Positions 60,190 through 64,000 of a stretch of DNA of 64,000 nt are shown piece by piece. The stretch is from the NCBI GenBank assembly GCA_964608915.1, contig CAZSQA010000025.1:38049-102048 (forward strand), read 5' to 3'. The position numbers and the translations under genes were made by a program. Within the stretch, counting starts at the first letter, position 1, and the number at the start of each line of letters is the position of its first letter. A model generated the notes under the pieces. That model had not been told where the DNA came from. It did no database searches and saw only the letters and a program-made list of their open reading frames with translations. The stretch is from QWQI01 sp964608915. Lineage in GTDB: Bacteria; Planctomycetota; Planctomycetia; Isosphaerales; Isosphaeraceae.

Positions 60190-60281
60190 CTTCGTACTTC
60201 CTCTGCATGGGTCTCGGAAAAGGAATAGGCACACTCAGGTTCGGCTCGGAGCGTATCAGGCGAACCTCACGACGAACGCGA

Positions 60282-61874
60282 TCAATTCACGAGACGTTCA
60301 CGCCCCGCCCAGAGCGGAGCCCGAAGCTCGCGTTTCAGGATCTTTCCGCTCGGATTTCGGGGCAGACTGTCCACGAACCGGATCGACCGCGGGATTTCGA
60401 AGTCCGCCACCTGCCCGCGTATGAACTGCATCAGCTCTTTGGTTTTCAGGGTTTCGCCAGGCCGCGTGACGACGAACGCCGTCACGATCTCGCCCCAGCG
60501 TTCGTCCGGCGCACCCACGACCGCCGCTTCCGCGATCTCCGGATGACGGCACAGCACGGCCTCCACGGCGGCAGGTGAGATATTCTTGCATGCGTATATG
60601 ATCAAATCCTTGATTCGGTCCTGAACGAACAGATATCCGTCGGAATCCCGATACCCGGCATCGCCCGTCCGAATCCAGCCGTCTTCGGTCATCGTCGCCG
60701 CCGTCGATTCCAGCGAACCGTGATACGACAACATCCTCGAAGGCGACTTCAGAAGAATTTCGCCCACCTGCCCGGGGCCGGTCTCCCGGCCATCGGTGTC
60801 GACGACCTTCGCCTCCACCCCCGGCAGCGGCTTGCCCGCGGCCAGCAGCCGCTCGTCACCCCGCACATGATCCGCCGGCCGAAGGCAGACGGCCATGTTG
60901 CCGGTTTCCGTCAGGCCGTAGATCTGAAAGAAATCGCACCGGAACAGGTCCATCGCCCGCTCGAGCAAGCCCGGCGAGATCGGCGATCCGCCGTAAAGCA
61001 CGGCCTGAACGCTCGAAAGATCCGTCGTCCTGGCCGATGGTTCGGCAAGCACGAACTGGATCATCGCCGGAACCAGAGGCACTTTCGTCAACCTGTTTCG
61101 GGCGATCGTTTCGAGCACCTGAACCGGCCGAAACTGATCGATCAGATAGCCCGTCGCGCCCGCCAGAAACCCCTGGACGGCCCACCATAAGCCGCCGATG
61201 TGAAATTGGGGAAGCGAAAGCAGCAGACGATCGTCCGGATTCAGATCCATCCAGAGATCTCCCCGCTGTCTCATCCCGTGAAGCAGCCGGAAGAACGTTC
61301 GGTTCGCGAGCACCACGCCCTTCGGATTGCCCGTCGTTCCGGAGGTGTAAATCTGTACGACCGGGTCCTCCTCGTGATATTCGACACCTTCGGCCCGGCC
61401 GGATGCCGTTTCGACGATCCTCGCGAATTCGCCGATCCCGGAACCGGAGCCTCCCAGCATCACTTCCCGAATCTCTGGAGCCACCTGGCGTACCGACTCC
61501 ATGCGATCGGCGAACTCCGTACCGACGAACAGGAACTTCGCCGCACTGTCCGAGACGATGAAAGCCACTTCGGCCGCGGAACAGCGCCAGTTGATCGGAA
61601 CCAGCACGGCCTTCGCCTTGACCACGGCGAAAAGCAGTTCGTAACTCGCGACCGAGTCCTTCGCCAGGATCGCGACCCGGTCTCCCGCCTGGACGCCCTG
61701 GCCGATCAGCCAGGACGCCAGACGCTCGGACCGGTCGTTCACCTCGGCGAATGAAACCGGCTTGCCTTCGAAGACGAAAGCCGTTCGGTTCCGCCTCTCG
61801 ATGCCTGCCTCTCGGCAAGCCCGGGCCAGCACGAATCGTTCGTCAGCTTCGAAAGAAACGGTCGTCGAAAGCAT
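60282..61874 (-). CDS. Fatty acyl-AMP/CoA ligase (ANL superfamily; FadD10/ScoC-like by context)
   Basis: 530 residues from ATG 61874, with GAGGT upstream. ANL motifs: Tyr-Thr-Ser-Gly-Thr-Thr-Gly-Asn-Pro-Lys-Gly (A3, 176-186), Tyr-Gly-Leu-Thr-Glu-Thr (A5, 319-324), Thr-Gly-Asp-Ala-Gly-Tyr (A7), Asp-Arg-Ile-Lys-Asp (A8) and catalytic Lys511 in Asn-Pro-Ser-Gly-Lys-Ile. After A8 the usual Gly-Gly-Glu-Asn reads Ala-Cys-Lys-Asn. In isonitrile-lipopeptide loci an acyl-AMP ligase loads a fatty acid on an ACP. Here the gene lies 92 nt upstream of the isonitrile-synthase fragment in the same direction, which supports that role historically. A generic medium-chain acyl-CoA synthetase is the alternative. 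The frame is intact. Confidence 0.88.
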   Translation of the reverse strand: MLSTTVSFEADERFVLARACREAGIERRNRTAFVFEGKPVSFAEVNDRSERLASWLIGQGVQAGDRVAILAKDSVASYELLFAVVKAKAVLVPINWRCSAAEVAFIVSDSAAKFLFVGTEFADRMESVRQVAPEIREVMLGGSGSGIGEFARIVETASGRAEGVEYHEEDPVVQIYTSGTTGNPKGVVLANRTFFRLLHGMRQRGDLWMDLNPDDRLLLSLPQFHIGGLWWAVQGFLAGATGYLIDQFRPVQVLETIARNRLTKVPLVPAMIQFVLAEPSARTTDLSSVQAVLYGGSPISPGLLERAMDLFRCDFFQIYGLTETGNMAVCLRPADHVRGDERLLAAGKPLPGVEAKVVDTDGRETGPGQVGEILLKSPSRMLSYHGSLESTAATMTEDGWIRTGDAGYRDSDGYLFVQDRIKDLIIYACKNISPAAVEAVLCRHPEIAEAAVVGAPDERWGEIVTAFVVTRPGETLKTKELMQFIRGQVADFEIPRSIRFVDSLPRNPSGKILKRELRAPLWAGRERLVN

Positions 61875-61881
61875 CGTGGGA

Positions 61882-62751
61882 TTACCTCGCCGCACGGCTC
61901 ATGCGACGCCGGTAGCCAAGCGCGATGGCTACTCCGGTTCCCAGCATCGCGAGCGATGCCGGCTCAGGCACGGTTTGAGCTCTCAGAGAGAACGTTCCCA
62001 CTTTGAGGCCGGCTTCCAGGGCGAAGGCGTCGCGGAATTCCTGAGAGACGTACAGATCGCCCGAAATCGCTAGGACCCCCGGGTTCTCCCCTGCGCCTTG
62101 AACGAAAATCGACAGGTTACGCGTATCGAAAATGGTCAGGGTGCCGAGCAACCGATTGTCGAAATACCAGCCGCTGTTCGCGCCGGTATCACGTGCGGCA
62201 CTGTACTGAAGCGTCATGTCACCCCAGCCGAGCCAGATCGACCCTGTCGCGATGAGAGGATCATTGGCATACCAGAAGCTCGTCGAACCGATCGTGCCGA
62301 TCGCGCCGGTCGCCGTCGCTTCGATATTCGCAGGGTCGAATGCGAAGTTCGTCGGAACGGCCGAGCGGCCAGGCGGCTGAGGGGCCGGAATCGGAGCGGT
62401 CCCGTTCACCCCGTAAGCCAACCCGCTCGAGTCCGGTCGCACCCAACCCGCTCTCAGGTCGTTGAAATTGACCACCGGCGGATCCGGTTCTGGCCGGAAT
62501 CCCATCACGCCGACACCGATCGTTTCGGGTGGCGTGAAGTGCCGCCCGAATTCCATGAACTTCTGGTTCGGGTCGTAAGGGACACCGAAACTGTTCAGGT
62601 AGGGCACATCGGCGCCATTGGCGAACGCGTTGCCGTCAAGATTGAACGTGAGCGAGCCGCCGGTGATGTAATCGGCTCGCAGGGCCGAACTCGAAACGGA
62701 ACTCATCAACGATGCGATCGCCAGTATCGTAAGCATTTTGTGTCTTCTCAT
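61882..62751 (-). CDS. PEP-CTERM-anchored exported protein
   Basis: 289 residues from ATG 62751, with GGAGA six bases upstream. A signal peptide (Leu-Thr-Ile-Leu-Ala-Ile-Ala-Ser-Leu-Met-Ser-Ser ... Ala-Leu-Arg-Ala) precedes a beta-rich ectodomain with many Gly, Asn and Pro. It ends Val-Pro-Glu-Pro-Ala-Ser, a hydrophobic helix and Tyr-Arg-Arg-Arg-Met-Ser-Arg. The ligase gene begins only seven bases after its stop, so the two could be on one transcript. That may be an accident of deletion rather than a functional link. Function unknown. Confidence 0.78.
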   Translation of the reverse strand: MRRHKMLTILAIASLMSSVSSSALRADYITGGSLTFNLDGNAFANGADVPYLNSFGVPYDPNQKFMEFGRHFTPPETIGVGVMGFRPEPDPPVVNFNDLRAGWVRPDSSGLAYGVNGTAPIPAPQPPGRSAVPTNFAFDPANIEATATGAIGTIGSTSFWYANDPLIATGSIWLGWGDMTLQYSAARDTGANSGWYFDNRLLGTLTIFDTRNLSIFVQGAGENPGVLAISGDLYVSQEFRDAFALEAGLKVGTFSLRAQTVPEPASLAMLGTGVAIALGYRRRMSRAAR

Positions 62752-62830
62752 GCTTGTCTCCAACTCCAGGTGTGCGTCAAAGTCATCAGGAATTCCAGGG
62801 TTATCGTGTTCGCGGCCAAGGCCCGAAGGC

Positions 62831-63277
62831 TCATCGGCGCAGGTCGATCGTGCCCCAATCGTTCGATTCGGGCTTCACGTAGAGCACAGCGGCAGGTCGG
62901 CCTTCGTCGAAAAATCTTCCACGAAGCCGATCGACCGGGAGTCCGCCTCCCGGTGGTTCCTCAAGCCAAAGCACGAGCAGCTTGTACTCGCCCTCCGGCG
63001 CACCGATTTCGCCATCGCCGTTCATCACGGCGAAACGCCCGTCGACACCGGCCATCGCGGCCAAAGGCTTCGTCGCCAGTTCCGCGGGCGACTTCCCTCG
63101 CCCCTTCGCCGGTACGAATCGCAGCATCGCCCCGGCTGCCGGTTCGCCCGCGACCTTCAGAATGCCCGAAGCCGGATAGAGTTTCGGGCCCTCAGGCGCC
63201 GACGTTCCGCCGCAGCCGGCGTTCGGCCAGATCGATGCGGTCAGAACCATTGCGAACCAGGGCGTCCGGTTCACCAT
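62831..63277 (-). CDS. Small lipoprotein typical of DUF1559 loci
   Basis: 148 residues. A lipobox (Trp-Pro-Asn-Ala-Gly-Cys) is followed by a single beta-sandwich (Tyr-Pro-Ala-Ser-Gly-Ile-Leu-Lys-Val-Ala-Gly-Glu-Pro-Ala-Ala-Gly-Ala) resembling the carboxypeptidase-regulatory-like domain. Such ~150-residue lipoproteins often follow DUF1559 genes in planctomycetes. Its start overlaps the DUF1559 stop by seven bases, so the two are translationally coupled. Role unknown. Confidence 0.78.
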   Translation of the reverse strand: MVNRTPWFAMVLTASIWPNAGCGGTSAPEGPKLYPASGILKVAGEPAAGAMLRFVPAKGRGKSPAELATKPLAAMAGVDGRFAVMNGDGEIGAPEGEYKLLVLWLEEPPGGGLPVDRLRGRFFDEGRPAAVLYVKPESNDWGTIDLRR

Positions 63278-64000
63278 TCGTCACCCCCGATCGTTTCGCC
63301 TCGCGAACGCGAAACGAACGCATAAAGCACTTGCGCCCGCATCCCTTCCTTGAAAAAGCGAACGCTGCCGTCGAGAAACAGGGCGTTCGCACCGCCCAGG
63401 TGAAACGAGTAAACGCCCTGCGAGTTATTGCAGTTGATGTTGCACGGGCCAAGCCCCGTGGGGGACCAGTCCTCGCCGTCCTCAAGGTATGACAGGATCC
63501 AGGTGCAGGCCTGCCCGGACCACGGAGCCCAGGCTCGCGCCGACGTCGGATTGACCTGAATCCGTTGACGCCTCGCCCATCGCTCCGTTTTCGCCGACTG
63601 TTCGATCACGATCACCGTGTTCGACATGCCGTCCGTGACGTTCTTGAGACGCGGCGTCTGAAACTGAACCGCCCCCCCGAAAATCCCCGTGGCGTCTTCG
63701 GGCGTCGGCGAAAGCGCCCCCACGGCCCAGGGATCCCTCAAAGGCGGATCGTTGGGAACCGCATACGGAAAGCCCCAACTGTACACCGCCGAATAATCGC
63801 CCACGGCGGCCGTGAGCGTCGGTGCGTTGTTCAAGGCCGTCGTCTTCGCCAGGCCTCGCTGGATTCGTGGACCCTGCGCCGATGGACAGAGAAACACGTT
63901 CAACTGGGCGTTCACGGCCGTCTGGTTGCCGGCCGAAAACCACTCCTGATACGCATTCTACTCTGAAATAGCGCGTTCGACGTAGGGGGCGGCGCACACG
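63271..64000 (-). pseudogene. DUF1559 (pseudopilin-like) protein, interrupted by in-frame TAG, N-terminus beyond window
   Basis: The C-terminal half is typical of planctomycete DUF1559 proteins: Leu-Asn-Val-Phe-Leu-Cys-Pro-Ser, a Gly-rich middle, Val-Thr-Asp-Gly-Met-Ser-Asn-Thr-Val, and the H-x9-D-G motif (His-Leu-Gly-Gly ... Phe-Leu-Asp-Gly-Ser-Val-Arg-Phe). In the same frame, 15 codons before the first internal ATG (63915), TAG occurs at 63958-63960. Beyond it the frame continues to the edge (Pro-Tyr-Val-Glu-Arg-Ala-Ile-Ser-Glu). CAG to TAG would explain it. The N-terminal pilin-like helix lies outside the window, so I cannot tell whether the rest is intact. Confidence 0.75.

Noticed and set aside
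58967..61874. A functional isonitrile pathway in this strain
   Set aside because: The synthase is truncated and the NRPS lacks adenylation and carrier domains, so the window cannot make the product unless a second locus exists elsewhere.

Overview
The window looks like a chromosomal segment of a planctomycete (phylum Planctomycetota). Reasons: GC-rich codon use, at least five exported proteins ending in a PEP-CTERM sorting signal (Val-Pro-Glu-Pro, a membrane helix, a basic tail), a DUF1559 pseudopilin-like protein, an FGly-type sulfatase, and secreted proteins whose N-termini carry the planctomycete-style Leu-(Asp/Glu)-x-Arg motif. No genus is claimed. Most of the window is ordinary housekeeping and secreted-protein content; two stretches are visibly decaying.

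Layout. 1-7.3 kb: an edge-cut histidine kinase, rpsO-pnp, a PLP aminotransferase, and two tandem HAF/PEP-CTERM proteins flanked by short palindromes. 7.5-11.7 kb: an M20 peptidase, a small membrane protein overlapping an MFS transporter, and a PEP-CTERM protein with a clear terminator. 11.9-17.6 kb, minus strand: tyrA, purL (with PurS-like N-terminal modules), an NYN-domain protein and purQ. 17.9-20.7 kb: a glycerophosphodiesterase and an aldehyde dehydrogenase. 20.8-22.1 kb: a scar holding a collapsed hsdR and a nonsense-mutated REP-associated transposase beside palindromic repeats. 22-37 kb: catabolic and secreted functions (S1 protease, sigma-54 activator, sulfatase plus esterase, RidA, MarC, D-aminoacylase, RTX protein, GH18, amidohydrolase, outer-membrane-type protein). 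37.4-42 kb: pstSCAB followed by a phoB-type regulator, a phosphate uptake operon without phoU or phoR in view. 42-55 kb: alpha/beta hydrolase, sugar isomerase, Gly-rich lipoprotein, TolQ/TolR-type pair, DedA protein, HAD hydrolase, ABC exporter, two SRPBCC proteins, a PEP-CTERM protein, a UGT-like glycosyltransferase and tRNA-Ser(GGA).

The most interesting region is 55.6-61.9 kb, minus strand. In transcription order it reads: acyl-AMP ligase; the N-terminal third of a TauD-family enzyme closely resembling isonitrile synthases of the ScoE/Rv0097 type; a fused remnant of an NRPS condensation domain and a terminal thioesterase; a twin-arginine-leader DJ-1/PfpI protein of the isonitrile-hydratase type; and two FtsX-type ABC permeases, the second stopped by an in-frame TAA. 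I read this as the wreck of an isonitrile-lipopeptide-like biosynthetic cluster. The synthase and NRPS are destroyed by deletions, while the ligase, the hydratase-like protein and one permease remain open. Only reading and remembered family motifs support this; no searches were run.

Single-base nonsense codons also interrupt the transposase (TAG, TGA) and the DUF1559 gene at the right edge (TAG). Either this lineage is shedding accessory genes or the assembly carries base errors. Read mapping would separate the two.
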